In this document: piece by piece, positions 1 through 10,947 of the stretch
Numbering within the stretch: the first letter of the stretch is position 1
How the letters are laid out: every line of letters begins with the position of its first letter
Assembly: GCA_029378245.1 (NCBI GenBank)
Contig: JARKIF010000008.1
Span: 62,001-126,000, forward strand
From: Roridomyces roridus
Lineage: Eukaryota; Basidiomycota; Agaricomycetes; Agaricales; Mycenaceae
Length of the DNA: 64,000 nucleotides
Reading direction: 5' to 3'
The notes under the pieces: generated by a model
Database searches by the model: none
The model's input: the letters and a program-made list of their open reading frames with translations, nothing else
What the model was told of the DNA's origin: nothing
Made by a program: the position numbers and the translations under genes

Positions 1-358
1 GGTCATCAAGCCGCAAGCTGCGTTGAACGAGCGCGAGACGATGGAGACCGAGGTGATCAAGCTGTTGATTCACTCGTACTTCAACATTGTGAAGCGGGAG
101 ATGATTGATTTGGTGCCCAAGGCGATCTCGCTGACGCTGGTGTCGTATTCGACCAAGAATTTGCAGACAGAGTTGTTGCAGGAGCTGTACAAGCCCGAGG
201 TGTTGGATGAGCTGCTCAAGGAGAGCGAGCATATCGTGCAGCGGAGGAAGGAGGTGACGACTATGGTTACTGCGCTGAATAAAGCTGAGGAGTGCGTTCT
301 TTTCCCTCTTTTTGCGAATGTGGCTGATTGAGTGCCTAGGATCGTGGCGAGCGTGTGA
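1..358 (+). CDS. VPS1: Dynamin-like GTPase VPS1, 3' end only
   Basis: Only the last part of the gene is in the window. The reading frame is open from base 2 and encodes the GTPase effector domain (GED) of a dynamin-related protein. An in-frame ERETMETEVIKLLIHSYF segment is followed by NIVKREMIDLVPKAI and VQRRKEV. A small intron (292-339, GT-AG) splits the last codons. After splicing the protein ends KAEEIVASV, like the end of Vps1; Dnm1-type dynamins end differently. Vps1 is known to act in membrane scission at the vacuole, endosome and peroxisome. The GTPase domain lies upstream of the window. The family call is firm; the choice of VPS1 over another dynamin rests on the C-terminal pattern. 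Confidence 0.85.
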
Positions 359-733
359 TTGGATTCTCATTCTACGGATTTACAGTTCTTTTACTCTTAG
401 TATACTCATAATTTCATTATGGCCATCGACGAGAGGGCGTTTTCGCGACACCACGTCGGGCGTCTAATGGAAGCGGGCTGTGGGCGTCAGATAAACAAGA
501 ACATGTTGCCGTTGCTAGGGACAGTGCCTTCTACGATAAGGTTCACGATGTTGAGGGCTTTCTTGAGGGCTTTGAGCGTGACGAGTGGACCGTCAAAGAG
601 GTCGAGCGTGACGACGAGCACAATGGCACAAAGAACAAAGCGCGGCAAAGGGACAATGCTGCGGAAGGTGAAAGAAGGTTCTGATCGATCGAATGGAGTC
701 ATTTATCAGCTGTCATGTCACATGACCTTGAGG
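359..733. other. Intergenic, no gene recognised
   Basis: Between the VPS1 stop and the TBP promoter there are open frames on both strands (for example 419-802 plus and 487-702 minus), but neither resembles a known protein. The sequence probably holds the VPS1 3' UTR and upstream TBP control sequence. Confidence 0.5.
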
Positions 734-740
734 TATAAAG
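734..740 (+). promoter_or_regulatory. TATA box of the TBP gene
   Basis: TATAAAG lies 79 bp upstream of the TBP start codon, preceded by GAGG. Spacing fits a short 5' UTR. The gene for TBP thus appears to carry a TATA element itself; the assignment is by position and consensus only. Confidence 0.55.
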
Positions 741-818
741 CTGGCCACTTTCGCCGCTCGAAGTTCACACGCTTTTTGCCCCATCAAACCCTTCATCACT
801 AAATTTTCATCACCCGCC

Positions 819-1905
819 ATGTCTTTCGCTCTCCCCGCTCGCCAGGTCACCTTTGGCCGCCCCAGCCAATACTCCCAGCAGAACGGCCTCGCCCTTCCCG
901 CCGGTAACCCCTACCAGCCCCAGAACGGCTTGGCGCTGCCTGGCCCGTCGCCGCTGTCCAACTCGTACCAGCAGCCGCAGCCACAGCAAGAGCAGCCAAA
1001 GCAGCCCCAGCCGCAGCAGGAGACCGCCAATGCCATCGCAGGCCCATCCTCGCCACAAGTACCCTCCACACCTGCACCCCTCACCCTCGAGCAGCAGCAC
1101 ATCACCGCCGTCGAGGGCATCGTGCCTACGCTCCAAAACATTGTTGCCACCGTCAACCTCGACTGCCGCCTCGACCTCAAGACCATCGCTCTACATGCCC
1201 GCAATGCAGAGTACAATCCCAAGGTTGGTACTCCGCATTGCTTCTAATGTTATGGCACGTCGAACTGTTCTCGTCGTGTTATTAGCGTTTTGCAGCTGTC
1301 ATCATGCGTATCCGCGACCCCAAGACGACCGCCCTCATCTTCGCCTCGGGCAAGATGGTCGTGACCGGTGCCAAGTCGGAGGACGATTCGCGGCTCGCAT
1401 CTCGCAAATACGCTCGGATCGTGCAGAAGCTCGGGTTCGAGGCCAAGTTTTCGGAATTCAAGATCCAGAACATTGTGGGCAGCTGTGACGTCAAGTTCCC
1501 CATTCGTTTGGAGGGGCTCGCGTACAGCCACGGGCAGTTCAGCAGCTACGAGCCTGAGGTGTGTTATACTGCTCTAGTCGTCATCATCTTCTGACCGTCC
1601 TCAGCTTTTCCCCGGTCTCATCTACCGTATGATCAAGCCCAAAGTCGTGCTCCTGATTTTCGTGTCGGGAAAGATCGTGCTAACGGGCGCCAAGGTATGT
1701 ATCTTCCTCTCGCTTTGTTCCATACGTCGCAGTCGTCTATGGCGCGCACGTACGCGACGGTTGTGATGACCGTCGCGCTGTCTGTCTTGTGGTCGTCGTT
1801 GCATGATCGCTGATCTACATTCTCCCACTTGCAAAGGTTCGGGAGGAGATCTACACCGCGTTCAACACGATATACACTGTGCTCTGCGAGTTCCGCAAGC
1901 CGTGA
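819..1905 (+). CDS. SPT15: TATA-box-binding protein (TBP)
   Basis: TBP recognises TATA elements and nucleates Pol I, II and III initiation complexes. Four exons (819-1223, 1286-1558, 1605-1694, 1837-1905) join in frame to about 278 residues. Residues 1-90 are a poorly conserved Gln/Pro-rich N-terminus. The rest is the two-repeat saddle: repeat 1 contains [25 protein letters not shown] and [17 protein letters not shown]; repeat 2 contains [32 protein letters not shown] and [14 protein letters not shown]. The protein ends [12 protein letters not shown]...EFRKP as in other TBPs. All introns are GT-AG. No broken residue was seen. Its antagonist MOT1 is encoded at 33.8-40.3 kb. Start codon: first ATG after the TATA box, within ordinary leader spacing. 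Confidence 0.96.
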
Positions 1906-2360
1906 TCCCTAAAAGCTCTACGACGCATGGCCATTGTCGCCGTTCACTGCTCGGGAAGGCGTAGAACGTAGTGCACGCACACCTTCCCCGCAGTTATATT
2001 TTATTTCTCTCTTTGGTCCTCATCGTTGCACATATCACATCATTCCCCACACCATCCATGCATACAACAACAACATACATAGTTTACAATACATACGACC
2101 ATTCGAAAGCAATCCAGAGACACTTGTCTGTACTTTGTGTGCTCAATGAATAGCAAAATTGTCCAGAGGATATCCGAGTCCATTTCTGTAAGGAGTCGTT
2201 GGCGTTCTGGCTGCGGAAGTAGTCAATTGAGTCGAACGCACATTGCTGATGCCTGCGTCGCAGTTTCACTCTCCGTGGAGCTCCGTGGATTGTGCGTCAT
2301 GTCGCGTGCAATGCGTTTCCGATGCTCCATTCCTCTGGCAACAATTGAATAATTCGACTC
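1906..2360. other. Tail-to-tail intergenic region
   Basis: This separates the convergent 3' ends of TBP (plus) and the first OYE gene (minus). It is fairly AT-rich in the first half, as expected for terminators and 3' UTRs. No conserved protein or RNA gene was seen. Confidence 0.5.
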
Positions 2361-3954
2361 TTAATACACCGCCTCTTCATAGTCGAGATACCCAGCAGCA
2401 GGGTCAGCAGCGGGATTATAGAACGTCGCCACGTCGGGAACATTATCGAGAGCCTTGCCCGCCCGTATCCGTCTCGCTAGATCGGGGTGGGTGAGCCACG
2501 GGATCCCCATGAGAACCCCCGCAACTTTCCCGCTTTGAATCAACTCCTCCGCCTCCGTAGGGCGAACGCCGCCGCTGATAAACAGCGGGACACCATCTAG
2601 GAATGGTCTAAACGTCTCGACGACATCATGGGGAGTGCCCCGTTTTTTGCCTGTGGGGAATGGACGTCAGTGAGGGAGGAGGTTTGGGCTAGATAATGCA
2701 CACCATCGATTTCTGGGTCGTGGGTTGATCTGTATCGTAGGAGAGTGACATATGCGAGCCCAAGCTTGCTGACTTCACGAAGCAGATACCCGTACGTGTC
2801 GATCGTTTCTTGCAAGGGCATGCCGACGTCGTTGTGCCCGCCACCTATTCATACATGGATTCAGCAAATTCAAAACAGTGAAGAAATCCCTACTTGGGCC
2901 CAATTTCAATGCGACGTTGGGGCCAAACACTTCTTTCAAGGCCTTCAGGACTTCCAGCGGGAAACGGGCGCGGTTCTCAGGGCTTCCACCCCACTTATCC
3001 GTACGCTGGTTGGCGCTCGAGTCGAGGAACTGATTCACCAAATAACCGCTCGCACCATGAACTTTTTGTGTAAACTCAGTCAATGTAGCATGGAAAAAGT
3101 CAAACAAACGCACGCTCTAGTGCCGTCAAAGCCCGCTTCCTTGGCGTTGATGGCGGCTTCCCTGAATTGAGCAATTATGGCGTTGATATTGGCATCGTCC
3201 AGTTCAGTGGGCTACGCTGATGATGAGAATAAGCACCCTGGAAAGCCCAGTACACGTACAGTAGCATAACCGGGACTTCCTTGGATGAAACGGAACTTGC
3301 CCCCGCGCGCAGCGATGGCGGAAGGTGCCCAGACAGGCTTGGGCTCCGTTAGACCTTGACCATGAACCCGATCTGGGAGAGTGACGTACCTCACCACTAG
3401 CGACTTGCTCCGGAGCTTCAGGATGCAAGCAACGACCACCTAGAGCGATCTTGTCAGTGCGGGTTGCTGGTCGGCCGACGTGGCAAACTTACCATGCGCC
3501 AGCTGCAAAGTTGAATGTGTGAATGTGAATACCAGAAGAACATCAAGGACAAACCTGACTGTATATCTTGCTGCCGTGGGCGTGTACCGAGTCGGTGATT
3601 CGTCGCCAGCCTGCGACCTGGGCTTGATTCCACATTCCGGGCGCATCGGGCCATTCGGACCTGGAAGGCTTGCATCAATTGGATTCATAACGTCGCTGTT
3701 TTTGGAGTACCCTTGACGTGTGATGAGAGTGCCTTCAGATATTATAAGGCCTGCTCCCCCGCGAGCACGCTGTTCATAGTATTGCCTCATCAATTCGTTG
3801 GGCACAGTGGCCGATGAGCGATTGCGGGTCATAGGACTCATTCCTGGCCAAAGTATCATCAGCGCTTGACCGATGTTATGAAAGCTCTTGTCCTACCGAG
3901 TCTGTTGGGAATGGTATTGCTACCAAGTTCGAGAGGAGTGAAGAGACTAGGCAT
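2361..3954 (-). CDS. NADH:flavin oxidoreductase (Old Yellow Enzyme), copy A
   Basis: FMN-dependent ene-reductase family with a TIM barrel, about 370 residues after splicing of many short introns. The start is MPSLFTPLELGSNTIPNR at 3954. Later exons give GGAGLIISEGTLITRQG, WAPSAIAARGGKFRF, NQRTDKWGGSPENRARF and GGHNDVGMPLQETIDTYGYL, and the stop is at 2361. A 10-nt microexon (3493-3502) sits before GGRCLHPEAPEQ. Two oddities were seen. The His-x-x-Asn substrate pair (OYE1 H191/N194) reads HGAS, so the Asn is Ser. The junction before it (about 3111-3116) cannot be joined in frame with a normal GT-AG intron to give the usual GFDGVE-HGA. The gene may be mutated or carry a one-base sequence error. 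A paralog lies at 19.2-20.8 kb. Confidence 0.85.
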
Positions 3955-5296
3955 GACGCTGAAAGTATGAGGATTGACATTTTCCTCCAAGATTTTATAC
4001 CTGCGGGCGGAGTCATATCCGCTGAGTAAAATGTTGAATTCTCCGCATTCAGCCCCAGTCAGCCCTTCCAACTTGCAAGGCTTGGTAAGTGAAACGAATC
4101 GTTAGTAAACCTGATAAATCCTTCGCATATAAAACGCATCGAGTGGGTAGAGTGGGCCCCATACGGCACCAGACGTCCAGTGGTATGGTGTTGACAGCTT
4201 GAGGATATCAGCGACCCCGCTCTCCGAGCCTCGAGGAGGTCAAAATTACACTCTTGGCGTTCGAGGCGACTCCTTCGATGTACTAGCGCTCGACGGTACT
4301 TTCCTGACTGACTTGACCTTGTTGACCAGCGGCAAGAGATAAAGACCCCTGGGAGGCTGAGAGTGTTCAGTATGGAAGAGGATAGTTGGCCCTGGAGTAG
4401 TAGCAGCGCTCCAAAGCCCTTCGGGGGCACAACGACATCGGAAGCGCAAGGAACGAGAGAGGGACATGATCGAAAGAAGGGTTTGAGGGGGTCTCACAAG
4501 AAGGTGACGAAGAGGGTAACCGGTGCCGTCGCCTGTGTATGAGCGCGCCAGTTCTTGGTGTCATCTTATTGAAGGACTGAGAGGTAGCATCCAAATGCGA
4601 GTTGGCGGTGAATGGTTCGCTCGAGACTCGAGAGCCAGTTTGATCTCCCATCATTCGCCGCGGCGAACTTGCTTCTCTTCATCCACTCACCCCGAGGCAC
4701 AATGAACCACTCGAATACGCGTCGTATCGCGTCTAATGTGCTTCCGACACCTCCCGATGCCTCCATTTTTGCGGGGCGGACCGAATTTCTCTCCATTCCT
4801 CTGCCAACACGCGCAAATGGATCGAGCTCTCCATAAAAAGCCAGAAAGCCTGTCAGTCACTCTCCAGAGCTCTGTCTCTAACCACCACCATCTGATCTTG
4901 GGTCCCCCGCCCACCCCGTTCGTCACTACTCGCTCCTCGATGTCTCGCCTTGTCAGTATCATTGTCCTTCCATCAGGAAAAATCCGGATGAGTATGTGGA
5001 CCTACGTTGCCAATGTAGTGGTCATAGCAGATTTGATACCCCCCCTCAATATAGCTCGACGTAGTCACTCAGTATGTGAAATATTGTACTACATTTGTCT
5101 GGGTAGCTTGCATACAATACTATTTTTGTACTACATATGGTCATATCCTCATTGTCCAATAGCCTACATCCGTCAATGTTGAACAAAGTAGCCGGAGTAC
5201 AATAGGATGTAGCCAGCATTACTGAATCAAGCATCCACAAGAAATGAATAAATAACATAATGAGCATTGAGGGCGAATAAAAAGGATACAAGTAAT
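3955..5296. other. 1.3-kb intergenic region, no gene recognised
   Basis: The region lies between the 5' end of OYE copy A and the 3' end of the DUF6532 gene. Short open frames occur on both strands (minus 4566-4796 and 4246-4497, plus 4736-5182). None can be tied to a family or to a convincing spliced gene. The part from about 5030 to 5290 is AT-rich and repeats a TTGTACTACAT motif. A small unrecognised gene on the minus strand cannot be excluded. Confidence 0.4.
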
Positions 5297-7532
5297 CTAA
5301 GCGTCATCACCGTCCTCGCCATCAGTCTCAGTCTCCTCATCCTCCTGGTACTCCAGAATGGCAGCGGCAATGGTCGCGTCGGTGATGGCGGGCTGGGGAG
5401 CGTGGTGGGTGATGGGCTGAGCCCCAGAGTGGAAGCTGCGACACGCTGTGAGAAGACATGAAATGGAAAAGTAGAAATAACGTGCCGGCCGATGTTGTGC
5501 AGGCGAACGAGGATGTTGTCGAGAATGCCGTACTTCTCGGTCTTCTCCTCGAAGCGGCGGAGAGCGTTGATATGGGTTTGATAAAGGTCACGGTAGTCGT
5601 GCGCCGTGAACGGGATGTCAGAGCGAATGCCAGTGGCCCACTCATCAATCAGATGCTCCGTCTAAGCAGATGAGTCAGAAGGATCCAACGAAGAACGTGC
5701 AAAAGACGTACAACGGTGATAACAAGAGCAAAGCCTGGGAGGGGGAAAGGGTTGAACATCTGCGGCTGCGTTACGGCCTCGTCGCGGGTATTAACAAACC
5801 ACATGGCATTGACGGCCTTCTGGAAAAGCGGGTTACGATAGATGCCCTTGCGCGCCGCAATATCCTGCATGAGTATTAACGAATAGTCTCAATCGGAATA
5901 TAGATATGACATACCTTGAATGTGAAAGTCAGATCGTCCTTGAGCTTCTCGGTGAGATCGCGATTGGCTTTGATAGTCTTCTTGTTCTGCCCGCTCTTGA
6001 AGCCAAACATAAGCTCGACCATGGGCTTGATCTTGGTCTTGAGCTCGCCCCGGAGATGAGAGCCACGATTGGTCATCTAGAGGAGCTTTGAATTCGGAAC
6101 GATCACGGGAGAGGAAAGACATACCAGCTTAGAGAGAGTCGGTGTGAGCTCAATATCGACATTGCGATTGTAGCACGCCGTGTCCCAAGCCTCTTTGACA
6201 AAGCTCATCTCTGTGGCCTGGTCTGGGAAAGCGTCGCGCGCACTGAGGAAGCAGCGGTAGAAGGTGATCGCGAGGGATAGCACCTCCCTGGTGATCTCGT
6301 CGTAGTCGCCGGCCTTGGGACGTCCGCGGAGGGGGCTGCTCCTCTGAGCCTGGGTCGGGCGGAGGTCATCCTGGTCCGAGACCGCCGAGTGTGCACGCTT
6401 GTCGCCAACAACGGGAGAGGAAGAGCGTCGGTGATGGGTGACATCGTCGGCGTGCTGGCTGTGGCGGAGATTGAGGCTGAGGTGACGCGGGGCTATCCCG
6501 CCGTTGATATTGCGCATCTAGAAATAAGGAGGGACTTGAATAGACTATGAGCAAGGTACACACCGGGGCTGGGGAGGGTGAGCGAGCCGGAGGGGATGGG
6601 TAACGCCCCCCGAAGACCACAGGGCTGGGGTTGTGATGGTGGCGACGCTCATCGTCAAAGTCGTCCCGAGGAGCGTGACGGTCACGAGTGTGACTGGCGG
6701 ACGGGCGGCTGGCGGACGAGACGGCGGCAACACTGGGCAACTTGGCAGGCGCGGGCACGCGGTGGTCGCGTTGGACGAGGGTCTTCTGGATGGCGGCGGG
6801 GCGCGACTGGACCGTACGCGAGGTGAACTGCCAATGTCAATGAGTTATCCATTTGGACGCTCGATGTTACTCACAGTATCGTTGTCGCGGGGCTCGACTA
6901 TGTCATCATCGTCGTCGGACTGGTCTGCAGCTTGCTGCTTCTTCTTGGCAAGCTTGGCGGCCTTCTGCTTCTTGACAGCCTTGCGCACCTCAGCTGCTGC
7001 AGCCTCGTCGACTAGAGAGTGCATAAGAATCATGAGACTCGAGAAAGCGGGACATGCTTACGGAGCTTCTGTTGCTTCTCGCTGGGGCGACGGGGGCGAC
7101 CACGAGCCTCGTCTTCATCTTCATCTTCATCTTCATCGGAGAGCTGGTCTTTGTCATCAGACTCGTCGCCAGGTTGGCCCGCATCTGGTCCAGACGTCAG
7201 CAAAGAGAATAAGGCGAGGAATTAACAGCTCACAGTCGTTGCTGTCATCACCACTTCCCACGTCGTCCATATTGATTTCTGGAATGTGAGTACTGGTCAG
7301 CATCGACACCGCGGCACTTGGGTGACTCGCCTTTATGAGCAGGCGCCTGAGAACGGCGGGGGCGATGTGCTGGCAAGTCGTGAGGATATTTTCAATGTAA
7401 AAAAGGACTCCACTCACCCGCGTCTTCGTTCTCCTTGTTGGAGGCCTCCGCGGCACGAGTGGGGCGCGCCGCAGTAGGAGCAGGGTGAGAAGAGCGGCCA
7501 CGACGAGCAGCGGGGGCTTGATTGAGAGACAT
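5297..7532 (-). CDS. DUF6532 domain protein (Agaricomycete family of unknown function)
   Basis: A multi-exon gene on the minus strand. The start MSLNQAPAARRGRSS at 7532 lies about 100 bp downstream of a TATA box. The N-terminal half is low complexity and charged: Ser/Pro/Arg-rich stretches, a D/E run (SDEDEDEDEDE) and a Lys/Ala/Gln-rich segment that may form a coiled coil (KAAKLAKKKQQA). The C-terminal half has the pattern I recall for DUF6532: GELKTKIKPMVELMFGF, then GIYRNPLFQKAVNAMWFVN and FNPFPLPGFALVITVV, then a His/Tyr-rich segment on the ARLHNIGRH theme and an acidic tail ending at 5297. The family is expanded in mushroom-forming fungi. No biochemical role is known to me. It stands back to back with the Plavaka transposase. 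Confidence 0.7.
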
Positions 7533-7899
7533 AGTTCAGGGTCGGTTGGGTGGTAGTGTGCTGGGGTTGGCTGGTGAGCGTCGGAGTTCTGCTGCAGAGA
7601 GGGAACGGGGGAAAGTCGAGTGGTGTCCGCCTGGTTTTATACCCTTGAGGTGCTTGTCGTTGTTGGAGAGCAGTCAACAGGTCACGTTGAGGTGGTTGTC
7701 GTTGTTGGAGCACGGTCAACATGGTGGTCGGGGAAGGGGAGAGTGCGTTGTTTGTTGATGCACCAGGCACTCAGTCGATCGACTGCGGTCGGCTAAGACA
7801 AGGCGGCTCAACGTTCAGACAATACAGTTTAGGAGGACTTGAAACACATACGGCGTTGTCCCGCCAGGTCCCGCCTCGAGCTAGAGTATCTTCTCCGCA
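7533..7899. promoter_or_regulatory. Divergent promoter region between DUF6532 gene and transposase
   Basis: A 367-bp region separates the two start codons. It contains TATAAAA on the minus strand (plus-strand 7636-7642), well placed for the DUF6532 gene. A direct repeat of about 38 bp (GTTGTTGGAG...CAGTCAACA type) occurs around 7648-7720. No clear TATA box was seen just upstream of the transposase ATG. Confidence 0.5.
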
Positions 7900-10800
7900 A
7901 TGCCAATTTTTCGCTGCCAGTACTGTGGACGTTCGGTCAATACCGCCGCTGGAGTCAATCGTCATATTGGGAACACACCTGCGTGTCGATTACAGTGGGC
8001 GAAAGCGCTTGGTGCTATTGTTGTTGCGAGGGAAGAACAAGACGATGAGCCGGCGCCTGCCGCGTCGCCCGCTCCATCACCCCCACTGTCTCCCGTGCTC
8101 TCCGAAGACGACAACGACCTAGGTGTTGGCGACGACTTTGTTCTTCCTCCGCGCGTCGATACTCCACCACCGCCGGAACTCGTTGGTGAGCCTCGGAGCC
8201 ATCGCGCCAGCATTGAGGAGGTGCTCGATGAAGACGATCCCGCGTATCGCAAGCGATTCGTCGAACCCTTTCCTGGGGATGCTGGTACACCGGTGGGAGT
8301 TGGGGAAACTTTGTTTGAGAAGATGCGCCATGAACAAGCGGGGAGCGGTGACTCGGAGTTTGCTCCATTCAAGGACAGCGATGAGTGGGACTTGGCGCAG
8401 TGGCTCTCGAGGAACGTGAATCAGACGGCCACGGAAGAGTATTTGAAGCTACCAATCGTAAGTACCAATGCAAGATTTGCACGAGACAAACGACACTCAC
8501 CAATTTCTGCAGACCAAGGCGGCAAAACTCTCCTTCCACAACAACCGCTCATTCCTCAAGAAAATTGACACGCTCCCAAAAGGTCCCGACTGGACTTGCG
8601 AGATTGTCACAGCAGCCGGTAATCGCCTCGATGAAGATGGCGAGCTCATGGCCGAGGATCTCGAGCTGTGGCGCCGTGATCCTGTCGAATGCATCAAGGA
8701 CTTGATGAGCAACCCCGCCTTCAAGGACTGCATGGCGTATGCACCGGAGAGGGTCTACGGTCGTGAGGATGGAAGCGAGGACAGTCGGATTATTGATGAG
8801 ATGTGGACGGCGCAGTGGTGGTGGGAGACCCAGGTGGGTCTTTTCCTGCATATCGTGAGGTCGTGGCTAACATGTACTGCAGGAACTCTTACCTCCTGGG
8901 GCGTGCGTCACCGGGGTCATCATCTCGTCCGACAAGACCCAGTTGTCCAACTTTCAGGGTGATAAGACTGCTTGGCCAGTCTACCTGACGATTGGGAACA
9001 TCTCGAAAGAGATTCGGCGTCAGCCATCTGCACACGCCACGGTGCTTATAGGGTACTTACCCGTCTCAAAGCTCACTTGCTTCACCGACGGAACACGCTC
9101 TCTCGCTGGCTACCGCCTCTTCCACCACTGCATGTCCCTCCTCCTCAAGCCTCTCGTTGCCGCAGGCAAGGAGGGCGTCGAGATGGTCTGCGCGGACGGC
9201 TTCATTCGCCGTGTCTTCCCCATCCTTGCCGCCTACGTCGCCGACTTTCCGGAGCAGTGTCTTGTGGCGTGCTGCAAGGAGAGCCGGTGTCCCATGTGCG
9301 TTGTGACGCATGACAAGCGGGGTGAGCTCGTCAACTCGTTGCTGCGCGAGGAGGAGACGACTCTACGTGTGCTGGAGGACTACCGCACGCGCAAGAATTC
9401 GGCTCAATTTGAGGCTGATGGGATTCGCGCAGTCTACACACCTTTCTGGGCCGAGCTTCCCCACACCAACATCTTCCTTTGTTTCACCCCCGACCTCCTC
9501 CACCAGCTGCACAAGGGTGTCTTCAAAGACCATCTCGTTCGGTGGTGTGAAGAGCTTATCGGCTCGGACGAGCTAGACGCGAGATTCAAGGCCATGAACT
9601 TCTCTCCCGGATTGCGCCACTTCAAGAAGGGGATCTCGTCAATATCCCAGTGGACGGGGACGGAGCACAAAGAGATGCAGCGTGTGTTCGTCGGAGTGAT
9701 GGCGGGTGCTGTCAGCAACGATGTTCTCACCGTCATCAAAGCCTTGATTGACTTCATCTACTACGCTCAACTTCAGTCTCACACCGTCCGCTCCCTCACC
9801 GGCCTCGAAACCTCCCTCTCCACCTTTCACAGACACAAGAAAGTCCTCGTGAAGCACGGCGTTCGCAAGCACTTCAATATCCCCAAATTCCACATGATCA
9901 AGCATTACGTCGACAGTATCCGTGCGCTCGGCAGCCCCGACGGATATAACACCGAGTCTCCAGAACGCCTGCACATCGACTTTGCCAAGAAGGCGTACCG
10001 TGCTACCAACCGCCGGGACTACACCGAGCAGATGGCGCTCTGGCTGCAACGCCAAGAAGCCGTCGCTCGGCGTGTGTCGTACCTGGACTGGTACCACGAT
10101 GTGCTCTCCCGTGCTTCCCAGGCGGATTCAGATGACGAAGGGGAGCCTGATGACCAGGCCGAGCGCATCACCACGGAGCTCAATCCACCCCGAACCGACC
10201 TCGCACCCTTTCTACATTCCTACACAGTCGCCAAAAGCCCCGCCAACCGCAACGTCACCGTGGGCCATCTTCTCGCCCAACATGGGACGGAAGACCTTAT
10301 CCCTGCGCTCACCGCGTTCCTCAAACGTCACTTCAAGTCCTCCCCCATTCTCCCTGGCCACCACGACCGTTTCGATCTCTACAATCAAGTTGTCCTCCAT
10401 CTTTCCAAGAACCGATATCTCTCCTCTCAGTCCCGAACTTGGCGTATTCGGGCGACACCTGCAATGCCCGCCCGCCAGCGGAAGCCAGCGACGCCGCCGA
10501 TATTTGATACAGCGCTGGTCGCTGAGGATGAGGATTCGTATACCCCCTCATCCGGGATCGACGGTGCGCACCTTTTGTTCCTCTTGTTGATTGGTGTTCT
10601 CATCGGACCAAGGTCTTCATCCTGCTCAAATTCGTGCCATCTTTCAGCTTCCCCCTCAATTTGGCTCCTTCCCTCATCCTCTTGCTTACGTCGAGTGGTT
10701 TACACCACTCAATCGACGCGAGCCTGTCTCGGGCATGTTCACAACACATCGCTCCACGACCTTCCATCGTCGCCGCGCCGCCGTTGTCTCCGTCACGCAA

Positions 10801-10947
10801 ATCATCCGCGGTTGCCATTTGATTGCAAAATGCGGGAAGAACATCGACACCAAATGGACTTCAGCCAATGTTTTGGACTCTTCCCCCATGTTCTATCTTA
10901 ATCCGTACATACTTGTAGATACTTTCACTCGAGATAGATTTGCTTGA
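7900..10947 (+). CDS. Plavaka-type (CACTA-like) DDE transposase, apparently intact
   Basis: Four exons (7900-8457, 8513-8833, 8883-10563, 10613-10947) join without a stop or frame break to about 964 residues. The N-terminus is a C2HC zinc finger ([19 protein letters not shown] followed by NTPAC). Next comes a long acidic Pro-rich linker. The transposase core has the family landmarks: [19 protein letters not shown] (first acidic residue), [36 protein letters not shown] (second), a Cys-rich [11 protein letters not shown] segment, [18 protein letters not shown] and [20 protein letters not shown] (third, Glu). The last exon has the conserved YVEWFTPL and WTSANVLD...FYLNPY end. Introns are GT-AG. 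Such an ORF could make active enzyme. I could not find terminal inverted repeats around it, so the element ends are unknown. Confidence 0.88.

Noticed and set aside
419..802. 127-codon frame between VPS1 and TBP
   Set aside because: It crosses the TBP TATA box and leader and resembles nothing known.
4246..4962. Small minus-strand gene between OYE copy A and the DUF6532 gene
   Set aside because: Several short frames exist, but no splice set joins them into a recognisable protein.
10564..10901. Read-through C-terminus of the transposase in the exon 3 frame
   Set aside because: Splicing at 10564-10612 gives the conserved YVEWFTPL...FYLNPY end; the read-through tail is Ser/Arg-rich without similarity.
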